Source: Dictyobacter arantiisoli (GTDB lineage: Bacteria; Chloroflexota; Ktedonobacteria; Ktedonobacterales; Ktedonobacteraceae). From it: a stretch of 64,000 bases of DNA. Under the pieces are notes generated by a model. That model saw only the letters and a list, made by a program, of their open reading frames with translations, ran no database searches and had not been told where the DNA came from. Shown here in pieces: positions 33,141-43,076 of this stretch. Positions within the stretch are counted from its first letter, which is position 1. The number at the start of each line of letters is the position of its first letter. The stretch is from the NCBI RefSeq assembly GCF_008326305.1, contig NZ_BIXY01000011.1, forward strand, positions 1-64,000, in the 5' to 3' direction. The translations under genes were made by a program, and so were the position numbers.

Positions 33141-34520
33141 TTAACTGCTCTGCAACTGATTATTGATCTTCGCTGCGGCATCATCCAGGGCCGACTGCGC
33201 ATTCTGCTTGTTTAAAATGACGGCATCGATGGCGTTCGAGAGAACAGTATGAATCGTAGAATCTTGCGCGCCATAGTAGTCGGCATAACTATAGGATGCG
33301 GCATCAAAGAGTGTCTTGAAGCCAGGATGGGTGGCGAAGTAGGGGGCATTCGCCAGGCTTTTGAGGGTTGGCAAAGCAAAACCAGCATTCAACTGACTCT
33401 CCTGCACCGTCGAGCCAGTCATATACTTGATCAACTCCCACGCTGCCTCGGGATGCTGCGTGCTGGATGATGCGGCCCAGGCATTGGTAAAGGTCAGATT
33501 TGCCTGCTTGCCGCTAGCCGTTCTGGGTAAAGGAGCTATATCATACTTGACTTCGGGATAGGTACTCTGCAAAGAAGGGATCAACCAGCCACCCTCGATG
33601 GTCATCGCACCCTTTTGTTTGCCAAAGGCATCCCCATTCCAGGTCGCGCCAACCGTCGTCGGTAATGTAGCCGTATTATTTTTGAAGAAGCTATCATAAT
33701 AATTCAAGGCATCGACGCCTGCTTGTTTATTAAAGATCACCTGTGAGCCATCTTTATTCAGAATCGAACCACCGTTTGCCAGCAGGAAAGGACCAAAGCG
33801 GGAGAGATCGGCGGAGAGGATCAGGCCATAGGTGGCGTCGGATTTGCCAGCATTTTTTGTCAATGCTTTGGCATCTTTCTGCAAATCGCTCCAGGTCCAG
33901 TTGGCCGTGGGCGCGGCCAGGCCAGCGTCCTTGAACATCTGTGTATTATAGAAAACGCCCAGGCTATTCCAGTCCTTCGGCAAGCCAAAGACCTGTCCAG
34001 CATTACACACAAAAGGATTGCTCAGCGCCGCGTAGTAGTCACTGGCCTTGACATTATCTTGCGCCATATAGGGAGAGAGATTGAGCAACTTGCCAGCCGA
34101 AATGTAAGCACTGGACATGGATGGCTGGAGATAGAAAACATCCGGCACGCTATTACTGGCAACATTGGCACGCATCTTTGTCGTGTAATCACCAGAAATC
34201 GGCGACCATTTCACCTTAATCGTCGGATGGGACGCCTCGAAATTCTGCAAATTCTTCTGTACCAGAGCATCCTCAGCAGGAGTCGAGGTCCAGCCCGACA
34301 CGGTCAGCGTCACCGTCCCGCTCTCCGCCGACGCCGCCGTCGTATTGGTACTGCCCGGACAATTAATATAGCTATTCCCGCTCGCAATACCCTGCTGATT
34401 TACCCCATTGTTCCCATGCATATCCGTATTGCCAGTACCTCCATCGGTACCACAGGCCGCTAATAACAACATCCCAAGTACAAGCACAACAGGAATAAAA
34501 GAAGTAATCTTTCGTTTCAT
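33141..34520 (-). CDS. Sugar-binding lipoprotein of the ABC transporter
   Basis: 459 residues from ATG 34520 (AGGAG at 7 nt; ATG 34523 also possible). Lipoprotein signal MKRKITSFIPVVLVLGMLLLAAC, with the lipidated Cys in LAAC. A Gly/Asn/Thr-rich linker follows, then an extracellular solute-binding domain type 1 (LVQKNLQNFEASHPTIKVKWSPISG; AMTIEGGWLIPSL; AWAASSSTQHPEAAWELIKYMTG). It captures a sugar at the outer face for the two permeases. First gene of the operon; ligand unknown, perhaps a deoxysugar given the neighbours. Confidence 0.94.
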   Translation of the reverse strand: MKRKITSFIPVVLVLGMLLLAACGTDGGTGNTDMHGNNGVNQQGIASGNSYINCPGSTNTTAASAESGTVTLTVSGWTSTPAEDALVQKNLQNFEASHPTIKVKWSPISGDYTTKMRANVASNSVPDVFYLQPSMSSAYISAGKLLNLSPYMAQDNVKASDYYAALSNPFVCNAGQVFGLPKDWNSLGVFYNTQMFKDAGLAAPTANWTWSDLQKDAKALTKNAGKSDATYGLILSADLSRFGPFLLANGGSILNKDGSQVIFNKQAGVDALNYYDSFFKNNTATLPTTVGATWNGDAFGKQKGAMTIEGGWLIPSLQSTYPEVKYDIAPLPRTASGKQANLTFTNAWAASSSTQHPEAAWELIKYMTGSTVQESQLNAGFALPTLKSLANAPYFATHPGFKTLFDAASYSYADYYGAQDSTIHTVLSNAIDAVILNKQNAQSALDDAAAKINNQLQSS

Positions 34521-34734
34521 CATGCTGCTCCTAAATGAAAACTCAGCCATGAGCCGTAACACCATTGTAGCCATCTCTATAACTATATACTCTTGAATAA
34601 CAGAGAACCGATACAATCTCTTGAGATCCTGGCTGATGGATATTCATGGACAGCGAGGCTTACAATAAAAGAGAGCAGTTCTATTCATCCTCTACGCTGC
34701 TCTCTGTGGATATAGTTATAATGAAGGATATGAC

Positions 34735-35766
34735 ATGCAATTATCGAAGAAAATGCGGACGGTTCTGGTGGGCTGTGGTGGGATGAGTGGTGCGTGGCTG
34801 GATGCTGCTCTGACCTTGCCAGATGTGGAGATCGTGGGGCTGGTGGATATTGTTGAGGCGGCGGCTCGCAAGCGGGCGGTTGATTTTCATCTGCCACAGG
34901 CTGTGATCGGGTCTGATTTTCAATCTGTACTGGAACAGACTGCACCCGATGTGGTTTTTAATTGTACGATTCCTGAGGCGCACTATGCGATTACGCTGGC
35001 GGCGTTAAGGCATGGTTGCCATGTTCTGAGTGAGAAGCCGCTGGCAAATTCGCTTGAGCAGGGGAAGATATTGGTTGAGGCGGCACAGCAAGCGAACAAG
35101 ATTTTTGCGGTCATCCAGAATCGACGCTATGATGCTCAGATTCGGCGTATGGCCCATTTCCTGACCACGGGCGCGCTGGGCCCACTGACAACGGTCAATA
35201 GCGACTTTTATATTGGCGCTCATTTCGGCGGATTCCGCGAGCAGATGAAGCACGTGATCTTGCTCGATATGGCGATCCATTCCTTTGATGCGGCCCGCCT
35301 GTTGACCGGAGCAGATCCTGTTTCGGTGTATTGTCAGGAATGGAATCCGGCAGGCTCGTGGTATGAACATGATGCTTCGGCCATCGCGATTTTTGAGATG
35401 TCGAATGGACTGATCTATACCTATCGTGGTAGTTGGTGTGCCGAGGGTCTACCAACCACCTGGGAGTGCGATTGGCGCTTTATCGGTCAACAGGGGAGCG
35501 CAACCTGGAATGGCGCACAGGTAATCCAGGCGCAAGTCGTGGCTGCTACAGGCACATTCACCTCCACGCATCAGGATATCGAAATCCCTGCCTATCAGGC
35601 AGAGAATATTGGCGGACATGCCGGGATTATACGCGAATTTTTCGCCTGCATCCAGAACGGCACCCAGCCCGAAACCAATGCCGCCGATAATCTCAAGAGC
35701 CTGGCAATGGTCTTTGGCGCCATCGAGAGCGCTGAAAGCGGACAAAAGGTCATGCTTCACAGCTAA
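34735..35766 (+). CDS. Gfo/Idh/MocA family oxidoreductase
   Basis: 343 residues. NAD-binding Rossmann fold at the N-terminus (VLVGCGGMSGAWLDAAL), EKP motif with catalytic Lys (HVLSEKPLANSLEQGK), and HVILLDMAIHSFDAARLLTG with the conserved His of the C-terminal domain. It is divergent from the transporter operon and likely acts on its imported sugar, oxidising or epimerising it. Start ATG 34735 follows AAGGA. It ends at a strong terminator. Confidence 0.92.
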   Translation: MQLSKKMRTVLVGCGGMSGAWLDAALTLPDVEIVGLVDIVEAAARKRAVDFHLPQAVIGSDFQSVLEQTAPDVVFNCTIPEAHYAITLAALRHGCHVLSEKPLANSLEQGKILVEAAQQANKIFAVIQNRRYDAQIRRMAHFLTTGALGPLTTVNSDFYIGAHFGGFREQMKHVILLDMAIHSFDAARLLTGADPVSVYCQEWNPAGSWYEHDASAIAIFEMSNGLIYTYRGSWCAEGLPTTWECDWRFIGQQGSATWNGAQVIQAQVVAATGTFTSTHQDIEIPAYQAENIGGHAGIIREFFACIQNGTQPETNAADNLKSLAMVFGAIESAESGQKVMLHS

Positions 35767-35776
35767 CTACATCAAG

Positions 35777-35824
35777 TCCAACACATTCGGGTGAACGTGG
35801 AAGCATTCACCCGAATGTGTTGGA
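35777..35824. terminator. Bidirectional terminator
   Basis: 19-bp perfect arms TCCAACACATTCGGGTGAA and complement (35777-35795 and 35806-35824). It separates the convergent oxidoreductase and fuconate dehydratase genes, ending three bases from the latter's stop. Confidence 0.85.
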
Positions 35825-35826
35825 GA

Positions 35827-37134
35827 TTACCTATCTTGTTGCCAGGCGGCTCCCGATGGATAGAGGTAGGTAGTGAAGACTTCGGGTTTCATTTCGATGC
35901 TATATCCAGGGGCGACGGGTGGCATATAGTGGCCGTTACGGATGATGACAGGGTTGATGAAATGTTCGTGCAGGTGGTCAACATATTCGATCAGGCGCTC
36001 ATCGAGAGAGGCGCTGACAGCAATATAATCGAAAATAGAGAGGTGCTGCACGTATTCACACAGTCCGACACCACCAGCGTGCGGGCACACAGGGACGCCA
36101 CATTTTGCGGCCATCAGGAGGACCGCGAGAACTTCATTGACTCCACCCAGGCGGCAGGCGTCGATCTGACAAAAGCCGATGGCTTGCGCTTGCAGGAGTT
36201 GTTTAAATATGATGCGGTTCTGGACATGCTCTCCTGTGGCGACACGGATGGGAGCGACCGCACGCGCTATCGTGGCATGTCCCAGTACATCATCGGGACT
36301 GGTCGGCTCTTCGATCCAATGGGGGTTAACACGGGCCAGTTGTTTCATATTGGCGATAGCTTCAGCGACATCCCAGGCCTGATTGGCATCCAGCATCAAT
36401 GGCGAATCGGGTCCGATGACTTCGCGCATCAGGGCGGCACGCCGGATATCGTCGGTCAGGTTCGCGCCCACTTTGAGCTTAAAATGCGTCCAGCCCTGCT
36501 GGATAGCTTCCTGGCAGAGATAGCGTAACTTCTCATCAGAATAGCCCAACCAACCAGCCGAGGTCGTATAGGCGGGATAGCCGAATTGCATCATCTCGGA
36601 GGCGCGTGCCTGCTTGCCAGAGGCCTGCTTCCGTAAAAGGGTCAACGCTTCTTCAGGCGTCAAGAGATCGGTAATATAGCGAAAATCAATACAGGCGACC
36701 AGTTGTTCAGGTGTCATATCGACCAGCAACTTCCAGAGTGGCTTCCCCTCAACTCTGGCATACAGATCCCAGACCGCATTGACAACCGCCGCAGTGGCAA
36801 GATGGATCGCACCCTTATCGGGACCAATCCAGCGCAACTGGCTATCGCCCGTGATGTGCCGCCAGAACGCTCCCATATTGGCGGTAAATGTATCAAGCGT
36901 CCGACCTACAATCAGCGGTGCCAACGCCTGGATCGCCGCCACACAGACTTCATTGCCCCGTCCAATCGTAAAGGTCAGGCCATGTCCCTCCATGCCATCG
37001 GGACTATCTGTCTGAAGGATCACATAGGCCGCTGAATAGTCGGGATCATGGTTCATGGCATCCGAGCCATCCAGCATGCGTGAGGTTGGGAAACGGATAT
37101 CATAAGCATTCACACCAGTAATCGTAATGGTCAC
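35827..37134 (-). CDS. fucD: L-fuconate dehydratase (enolase superfamily)
   Basis: 435 residues from GTG 37134 (AAGGAG at 6 nt). It dehydrates L-fuconate to 2-keto-3-deoxy-L-fuconate. Specific features: TSAGWLGYSDEKLRYLC, a FucD hallmark; KLKV with the catalytic Lys pair; metal ligands in MLDANQAWD, WIEEPTSPDD and ATGEHVQN; and catalytic His in VPVCPHAGGVG. Length matches the family. The product route yields pyruvate plus lactaldehyde or lactate, which fits the lutABC genes directly upstream on the same strand. Confidence 0.95.
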   Translation of the reverse strand: MTITITGVNAYDIRFPTSRMLDGSDAMNHDPDYSAAYVILQTDSPDGMEGHGLTFTIGRGNEVCVAAIQALAPLIVGRTLDTFTANMGAFWRHITGDSQLRWIGPDKGAIHLATAAVVNAVWDLYARVEGKPLWKLLVDMTPEQLVACIDFRYITDLLTPEEALTLLRKQASGKQARASEMMQFGYPAYTTSAGWLGYSDEKLRYLCQEAIQQGWTHFKLKVGANLTDDIRRAALMREVIGPDSPLMLDANQAWDVAEAIANMKQLARVNPHWIEEPTSPDDVLGHATIARAVAPIRVATGEHVQNRIIFKQLLQAQAIGFCQIDACRLGGVNEVLAVLLMAAKCGVPVCPHAGGVGLCEYVQHLSIFDYIAVSASLDERLIEYVDHLHEHFINPVIIRNGHYMPPVAPGYSIEMKPEVFTTYLYPSGAAWQQDR

Positions 37135-37152
37135 TTGCTACTCCTTTTGTTT

Positions 37153-37300
37153 AACAAAGTGTTTGATTCCCATCACCATCGGGATCTTGCTGCTCACTGG
37201 CTGGCAGGCGCCTGCGCGCCTGCACCACACAATAAAAACAGTTTTGAGCACCGCAGGTGCGAAAACTCATGCACCAGGATGGCGAAGACCATGGGAATCA
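37153..37300 (+). repeat. R1 dispersed palindromic repeat, copy c (collapsed hairpin)
   Basis: Starts AACAAAGTGTTTGATTCCC and keeps GGGATCTTGC, the GC-rich block GGCAGGCGCCTGCGCGCCTG, and GTGCGAAAACTCATGCACC. Only one arm of the internal hairpin remains (CCACACAATAAAAAC, the same arm sequence as copy b). The terminal inverted repeat at the right is lost after GGGAATCA. It separates lutC from fucD. Confidence 0.75.
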
Positions 37301-37324
37301 CCATCGGGACAATAGGACAAGACT

Positions 37325-37960
37325 TCAACGGTCCTGCACGATCAGGACAGAGAGTGAGCGTGGACCGTGGACGCCTTCGACGCGGCTCAACTCGATATCG
37401 CTGGTAGCCGAAGGACCAGAAATCAAGGTGATTGGATGTCCAGCCCTCTCCTGGATCGCAGCGATGGCCTCTGGAACAAGTCCTACAATCTGGCTGGCAT
37501 AGACCACGCAGAGGTGGCGATCCGGCACCAGAGACAGGATGCGCCTTCCCTGCCGCTCACCACCATCCAGGATAATCGTGCCCGTCCGGGCAATGGCGAC
37601 CGCACAACCTGTCAAAACGGCATCGCACGCATCCAGATCCCTCAGTGCCAGTGGCGGATCATCGCGCAATGCCTGAATATGCGCGGGAAGCCAGGATACT
37701 GGCACATCCACAGGCAGAACCAGACGCTGTATGCGCTCTTGCAGACAAAGTTCAGCAATCTGCCGGGATAGCTCCGCTGCAGTGGTGTTGATAACGCTGG
37801 CTTTATAATCAAGCAGATTTTGGGTAAAGTCAGCCCGGATGGTAGCGACATCCCGTTCATCATGTACCTGAAAGTCGGGCTGAACCGGTTCGGGCTCCGG
37901 CGCGGCGGCAATGGCCTGCCGGATACGTGCCAGCATGATTGCTTTCACACTCTCACTCAT
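37325..37960 (-). CDS. lutC: Lactate utilization protein C (LUD domain)
   Basis: 211 residues, LUD fold. Landmarks are LVLPVDVPVSWLP, CDAVLTGCAVAIARTGTIILDGGERQGRRILSLVPDRHLCVV and LISGPSATSDIELSRVEGVHGPRSL, the last a near-invariant LutC motif. It is the third subunit of the iron-sulfur L-lactate oxidase complex. It follows lutB by three bases. Confidence 0.94.
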   Translation of the reverse strand: MSESVKAIMLARIRQAIAAAPEPEPVQPDFQVHDERDVATIRADFTQNLLDYKASVINTTAAELSRQIAELCLQERIQRLVLPVDVPVSWLPAHIQALRDDPPLALRDLDACDAVLTGCAVAIARTGTIILDGGERQGRRILSLVPDRHLCVVYASQIVGLVPEAIAAIQERAGHPITLISGPSATSDIELSRVEGVHGPRSLSVLIVQDR

Positions 37961-37963
37961 TCC

Positions 37964-39439
37964 TTACTGATCCTCCTGCTGGTTTATTGTGCTGCTCATG
38001 CTCGCGCTGCCTGCTCCTGGTTCCTGAACCTGTTCGGACTGACGCTGCTTCCACCAATCATGGAAGCTCTGTTTGGGGATGGGAGCCAGATCGCGGGCAA
38101 CGGTCCAGGCTGCCAGGGGACCGGGCAAGCGGTCGATGACCTGTCCATGTATGAAGAAGGATTGTCCGGTGCGGGCCAGTTGTTGGGCCTGCGCATAGCG
38201 TCTGGGACTGGCGAAGATATGGGCCAGTTGCCGCATTACTACTTTTTCTGGATTCAGCGCTGAAGCCTTCTCTGTAATCTTGCCTCGTAAGTATAGCAAT
38301 ACTTCAGGGATATTGATTTTTACAGGACAGACCTCATAGCAGGCTCCACAGAGAGTTGAAGCATAGGGTAGAGATTTGGCTTGCTCAATACCCAGCAGTT
38401 GTGGCGTCAGGATCGCTCCAATTGGACCAGGATAAACCGAACCGTAGGCATGTCCGCCTGTCCGTGCATAGACCGGGCAGACATTCAGACAGGCGCTACA
38501 GCGGATACAGTGCAATGTCTGTCGCCCCACCTCATCAGCCAGGACATTCGTACGACCGTTATCCAGCAGGACCAGATGGAAGGTCTGTGGACCATCCCCA
38601 GGTGTGACACCGCTCCAGATGCTGGTGTAGGGATTCATACGCTCCCCGGTTGAACTGCGCGGCAAGAGTTGCAGGAAGACTGCCAGATCCTCAAAGCTCG
38701 GTAGGATTTTCTCGATGCCCATCACGGTGATCAAGGTCTGAGGCAGAGTCAGGCACATGCGCCCATTGCCTTCACTCTCGACGACACAGATCGAGCCAGT
38801 TTCAGCGATCCCAAAATTCGCGCCACTGATGGCGACCTGAGCGGTGAAGAATTGCTCCCGTAAATAGTGACGAGCCGCCGCCGCAAGCTCTTTGGGATTA
38901 TCCGAGAGCTCCTGTCCTCTGGCAATGGTACTGCGAAAGAGATCGCGAATCTCGCTGCGATTTTTGTGGATCGCCGGTACCAGGATGTGCGAGGATTTTT
39001 CGTGCGCTAGCTGGATGATCAATTCAGCCAGATCGGTTTCGATGGCCTGGATGCCATGCCGCGCCAGGGCTTCATTGAGTTGGATTTCATCCGTCGCCAT
39101 CGACTTGACCTTGACGACGCGCTCCACACCAGTGGCTCGTACAATATCCGTAATGATGCGATTGGCTTCGGCAGCATCATTTGCCCAGTGAACCTGTCCA
39201 CCTGCCCGCTGTACAGCCGCTTCAAGTTGCAGTAAATACTCATCCAGATGGCGCATCACCCGCTGCTTGATCGCCGAACCGGCGCTGCGTAGTGCTTCCC
39301 AATCAACTACCTCTGCCACGACGTTCGCACGCTTCTGGCGGATAGTCGAGGTCGCATTGCCCATATTGCGCCGTAGCTGGGTATTTTCGAGCGCACGTTT
39401 GGCCGCCTGTGGAAACATCGGTAAAGCTCTCGCAGGCAT
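37964..39439 (-). CDS. lutB: Lactate utilization iron-sulfur protein B
   Basis: 491 residues. An N-terminal LUD domain (VESEGNGRMCLTLPQTLITVMGIEKILPS; ISGANFGIAETGS) is followed by two 4Fe-4S ferredoxin motifs, CIRCSACLNVCPVY and CGACYEVCPVKINIP. The C-terminal DUF3390-like region ends in a Ser/Glu-rich tail. It transfers electrons from lactate oxidation. The start overlaps the lutA stop by one base. Confidence 0.95.
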   Translation of the reverse strand: MPARALPMFPQAAKRALENTQLRRNMGNATSTIRQKRANVVAEVVDWEALRSAGSAIKQRVMRHLDEYLLQLEAAVQRAGGQVHWANDAAEANRIITDIVRATGVERVVKVKSMATDEIQLNEALARHGIQAIETDLAELIIQLAHEKSSHILVPAIHKNRSEIRDLFRSTIARGQELSDNPKELAAAARHYLREQFFTAQVAISGANFGIAETGSICVVESEGNGRMCLTLPQTLITVMGIEKILPSFEDLAVFLQLLPRSSTGERMNPYTSIWSGVTPGDGPQTFHLVLLDNGRTNVLADEVGRQTLHCIRCSACLNVCPVYARTGGHAYGSVYPGPIGAILTPQLLGIEQAKSLPYASTLCGACYEVCPVKINIPEVLLYLRGKITEKASALNPEKVVMRQLAHIFASPRRYAQAQQLARTGQSFFIHGQVIDRLPGPLAAWTVARDLAPIPKQSFHDWWKQRQSEQVQEPGAGSASMSSTINQQEDQ

Positions 39440-40179
39440 CAGAACACCTCCCTCTCGGTACAGGCCAGGATCTCGGCCAGATGCCGCGTGGCGACACCGG
39501 CCCGCTGACGCGCTAAACCTCCACCAATATGGAGCAAACAGGAGGTATCAGCGGAACAAACGATCTCGGCCCTGGTATCCAGGATACAGCGCTCCTTATC
39601 ACTGAGCATCGCCAGCGATGTATCGGGATTCTTAATGGCGAAGGTGCCTCCAAAGCCACAACATTCATTGGCATTGGGTAATTCCACCAGATCGATCCCT
39701 TTGACGGCACGTAACAGTTGCAAGGGCGCATCTCCCACGTGCAATACACGCAGACTATGACAGGTTGGATGATAGGTTACGCGATGGGGATAATAGGCAC
39801 CAACATCAGTGACGTGCAGGCGCTTCACCAAAAACTCCGAAAGTTCATAAACGCGTGGAACAAGTTGCTGCACCGCCGCACTCAGGCCAGCATCCTGAGC
39901 CAGCGCGGCAGCTTTGGGATAGAGTTCACGGACCATACCGACACACGATGCCGAAGGAGCGACAATCACATCAGCATCCGCAAAGGTATCGATAAAGTGC
40001 TGCAGAAGCGGGATCGTCTCGTGCTGATAGCCTGTATTGAAATGCATCTGCCCACAACAGGTCTGGGCTTCCGGGAAAGTAACCGTCTGGCCCAGGCGTT
40101 CCAGCAATTGCGTCGTCGCAATGCCCACTCTGGGAAATAACGTATCATTAAAACAGGTAATAAAAAGCGCTACTTGCAC
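39439..40179 (-). CDS. lutA: Lactate utilization protein A (CCG-domain Fe-S oxidoreductase)
   Basis: 246 residues from GTG 40179, preferred over 40275 because AAAGGA lies 7 nt ahead and the length then matches LutA. Two CCG modules: TCCGQMHFNTGY and NECCGFGGTFAIK, which bind an unusual iron-sulfur or disulfide centre. ALFITCFNDTLFPRVG is the normal N-terminus. First gene of the lut operon. The gap to 40427 holds only leader sequence. Confidence 0.93.
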   Translation of the reverse strand: MQVALFITCFNDTLFPRVGIATTQLLERLGQTVTFPEAQTCCGQMHFNTGYQHETIPLLQHFIDTFADADVIVAPSASCVGMVRELYPKAAALAQDAGLSAAVQQLVPRVYELSEFLVKRLHVTDVGAYYPHRVTYHPTCHSLRVLHVGDAPLQLLRAVKGIDLVELPNANECCGFGGTFAIKNPDTSLAMLSDKERCILDTRAEIVCSADTSCLLHIGGGLARQRAGVATRHLAEILACTEREVF

Positions 40180-40427
40180 CAGATATTCCTTTCTAAACAG
40201 CGGCAGGTTCTTCAAGGATGAGCCTCTACCCACGATTGGCAACGTTGCTTCTTCTCTACACATGTCCTGTGACATGCAAACCTACCTCTATTTACTATAT
40301 CTTAATTGCGTTCCTATACACAAATGTTTACACAAATCTTTCACCATGAATTCAAACAAAAGCATGCGAAGGAATAAACTGCTGGCCTCCTCGCAATCCC
40401 ACTTTTTGAGAGAGCGCATAGAAAAAA

Positions 40428-40458
40428 GAGGCATCTCCCAGGTGGTGGAAGATGCCTC
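40428..40458 (-). terminator. Terminator of the GH9 gene
   Basis: A 9-bp stem GAGGCATCT/AGATGCCTC plus partial inner pairing, 39 bp after the GH9 stop, followed on the minus strand by TTTTTTC. Confidence 0.75.
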
Positions 40459-40496
40459 GCTATTTGATTGATAGATTATCAGGATCACTTTAATGA

Positions 40497-42983
40497 TCAG
40501 ACACTACAGGTTGCTCCGTTGAGCGTGAAGACTGTGGGTGCGCTATTGGTGCCGCTGTATGTCCCATTGAAACCCACACTGATATTGCCTCCGGCTGCCA
40601 GTGAGCCATTATAGCTTAAATTAGCGACGCTGACCTTGTTGCCCTGTTGGGTGAATGTCCCGCTCCATCCCTGGGTGACTTGCTGATTGCCAGGGAAAGC
40701 AAAGGCAAGATTCCAACTGCTCAGAGCGCTGGTGCCGGTATTGGTGATGGTGATGTTGGTGGTGAAGCCAGTAGTCCACTGGTTCTGAATAGTATAGCTG
40801 ATCTTACAGGCGGCCCCAGGTGTGGCCGTGGCTGTAGCGGTCGGCGTGGTTCCAGGGGTTGGCGTCACCGTTGGAGTTATAGCGGGTGTTGGCGTCACCG
40901 TTGGCGTCGTGCCAGGGGTCGGGGTGATGCCTGGAGTTGGTGTGCTGGTTGGAGTGGGAGTTGGTGTCCCACCGCCAGTTCCACCAGAGGGCGTCTGGCC
41001 CCAGATCTGGGTACTACCATCGAAAAGGGGAATATTGGTCATTTTGACAGGCGTGGTTCCGTTGGCGGCAACACCTTGATAGGACCAGTCGTTAGTGGGG
41101 TCCCAGGCTCCCGAACTGGCAATACGAAATTGAACTTGCTTCTGATAGGCACTTTGCCCACCAGGATAAATGGGCGTGCCAGCACAGCTGACAGTGACAT
41201 AGTAGATACTACCTGAATACTGCGTCGGTCCGCTGATATGGTTGCCGCATTCAGTATAGTTCATGGTGAGCGTGAGCATGCTGGGAGTGACACCCGACTC
41301 TAAGGTGAAGTAATAGCGCAAGGAGAGGTTGCTGGTGACACGCGCAGGCCAGCCCGTCTTGTTGATAAAGATGGCTTTGATTTCCGTGAAGTTGGTTCCC
41401 GAGGCATTAATGGCTGCCTGTGAATAGATTTCATCGTCATCTTTGGGCTTGTCAGGCATTGAGCTGGCCGGACTGCCTCCATATTCGTTATAGAGACGTG
41501 CCAGAGCTCCCGTTAGCGCAGCATTATAGTCATCCGCCGGCTCATTTGAGGTATAGTTTTGCCGGCTATCGGTAAATGAATCATCCGCTGTAGATGGTCC
41601 ACCGACGACGGCTCCATAAATGATGTGGCGCTCGTAGGTAGGATCACTGATGTTGTTGGTCCAGGAGCCATGAGCCTCGCGGCTATGCGGCGTCTGGGGA
41701 TAACAACTGCCAAATCCGACCATATAACTACAGTTGCGGGGGTTGGCTCCCAATATATAGTTGATTTGCTTGACGGCGAAGTCGTGATAACGTGAATATA
41801 ATGGATCGGTTGATCCCAGGTAATCCGCGTAGCTCAAGGCCAGATAGGCGGTGTTAGCGGCATAGCGCAATGATCCCCACTGGTCCAGGAAGGCTTCTCC
41901 ACCAGGCGAATAAGTAACCTTCGATCCATTGACGCCAACCGTCCACCAATCCAGGAAGCGCTGGGCGTCATCCTTGTACTGCTGCTGTCCGGTGATTTCA
42001 GCCATGAGGACATAACAACCATAGGATACATCATCCCAACTCATGGTCCACTGATAGGAGTGGGTGGTAGTCTGTGACTGGTTGCTAAGATTGGCGTAAT
42101 AGTTTTCGGCTTTGGTGAGATAACTGGCGTCTTTCGTGGCCTGATAGAGCCAGGCTGCGCCCCAGACCAGCTCATCATTATAACCACTATAAGAAGTATA
42201 ATAGCCACTGGCGGCGGTGATACAGGCATCATACTTGCCGCGATAGGTATCGGCAAAGGAATAGAGCTGCCTGGCATGCGTGAGCAGGGTCGCGGCATAG
42301 GTTGGATCGGTCGATTGGAAGACGATTGAGGAAGCAGCCATAGCAGCGGCGGTTTCGCCCGCCAGATCTGAGCCAGGGCAACTGGCATCAATCTTATAGG
42401 ATGGTCGCGTCAAAACCTGCTGCATCACTTCAGCGGGCCCCCAGAAGGCGTGATCGCTGCTGGCATCGCCTACCTGTCCATAGAGCACATTGGGCGCGGG
42501 ATGTGCTTTGATAAAATAATCGTTCACGTACTTCAGATTATTGAGCATATAGGTAAGCTGTCCATCATTTGTATAAGCCTGGCGATTCGCAATCACGCCC
42601 CAGGCAAGCATAGTAGCGGAATAGGCCATTGGCAAGCCAAATTTGACATGATCACCTGCATCATACCAACCGCCGGTCAGATCAAGTCCAACATCCGAGC
42701 CATCGGTCGTCGCGGAATCGCCGATCCAGGGGACGCGGTTCCAGGCGGGCCTGGGTCCTGATGATTGCTCTTCATAAAAATAAATGGATTTCTGTAAGGC
42801 TTCGCCATAATTAAAGGCTCCGCTGCCGCTGGCATGAGGTGTGGCTGTGGTAGCAGCATTGATGGCGGGCAGGGCATAGGAGGATAGGCTACAGGCAAAC
42901 ACAAATAGTGCAGCAGTAAACGCTGCCATGCTGGTAAGCCAGCCTCTTCGCCGGCCCGATGTATATTTCTCAAATGACCACAT
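40497..42983 (-). CDS. Secreted GH9 endoglucanase with CBM3c-like and CBM2 modules
   Basis: 828 residues from ATG 42983 (AAGGAA at 7 nt). Signal segment WLTSMAAFTAALFVFACSLSSYA. GH9 catalytic domain about residues 55-510: GGWYDAGDHVKFGLPMAYS carries the Asp pair and YTSNEPADDYNAAL the catalytic Glu. A CBM3c-like module follows (ARVTSNLSLRYYFTLESGV), then a TPTPTPG linker about 60 residues long, then a C-terminal CBM2 with paired Trp (ISYTIQNQWTTGFT; WSGTFTQQGN). This is the processive endoglucanase arrangement. It acts on crystalline cellulose outside the cell with the GH48 enzyme upstream. Confidence 0.96.
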   Translation of the reverse strand: MWSFEKYTSGRRRGWLTSMAAFTAALFVFACSLSSYALPAINAATTATPHASGSGAFNYGEALQKSIYFYEEQSSGPRPAWNRVPWIGDSATTDGSDVGLDLTGGWYDAGDHVKFGLPMAYSATMLAWGVIANRQAYTNDGQLTYMLNNLKYVNDYFIKAHPAPNVLYGQVGDASSDHAFWGPAEVMQQVLTRPSYKIDASCPGSDLAGETAAAMAASSIVFQSTDPTYAATLLTHARQLYSFADTYRGKYDACITAASGYYTSYSGYNDELVWGAAWLYQATKDASYLTKAENYYANLSNQSQTTTHSYQWTMSWDDVSYGCYVLMAEITGQQQYKDDAQRFLDWWTVGVNGSKVTYSPGGEAFLDQWGSLRYAANTAYLALSYADYLGSTDPLYSRYHDFAVKQINYILGANPRNCSYMVGFGSCYPQTPHSREAHGSWTNNISDPTYERHIIYGAVVGGPSTADDSFTDSRQNYTSNEPADDYNAALTGALARLYNEYGGSPASSMPDKPKDDDEIYSQAAINASGTNFTEIKAIFINKTGWPARVTSNLSLRYYFTLESGVTPSMLTLTMNYTECGNHISGPTQYSGSIYYVTVSCAGTPIYPGGQSAYQKQVQFRIASSGAWDPTNDWSYQGVAANGTTPVKMTNIPLFDGSTQIWGQTPSGGTGGGTPTPTPTSTPTPGITPTPGTTPTVTPTPAITPTVTPTPGTTPTATATATPGAACKISYTIQNQWTTGFTTNITITNTGTSALSSWNLAFAFPGNQQVTQGWSGTFTQQGNKVSVANLSYNGSLAAGGNISVGFNGTYSGTNSAPTVFTLNGATCSV

Positions 42984-42998
42984 AGTCGCATTCCTTCC

Positions 42999-43033
42999 CA
43001 ACAAAAAGATGTTCTTCGCTCATCTTTTTGTTG
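42999..43033 (-). promoter_or_regulatory. Leader hairpin just upstream of the GH9 ribosome site
   Basis: A 13-bp perfect stem CAACAAAAAGATG with 9-nt loop ends two bases before the AAGGAA site of the GH9 gene. It could protect the 5' end of a processed GH48-GH9 message or modulate initiation (inference). Confidence 0.6.
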
Positions 43034-43076
43034 ATACGAGCAGAGAGAGATATCGATTGCTCTAAAGCAAAAAAGG

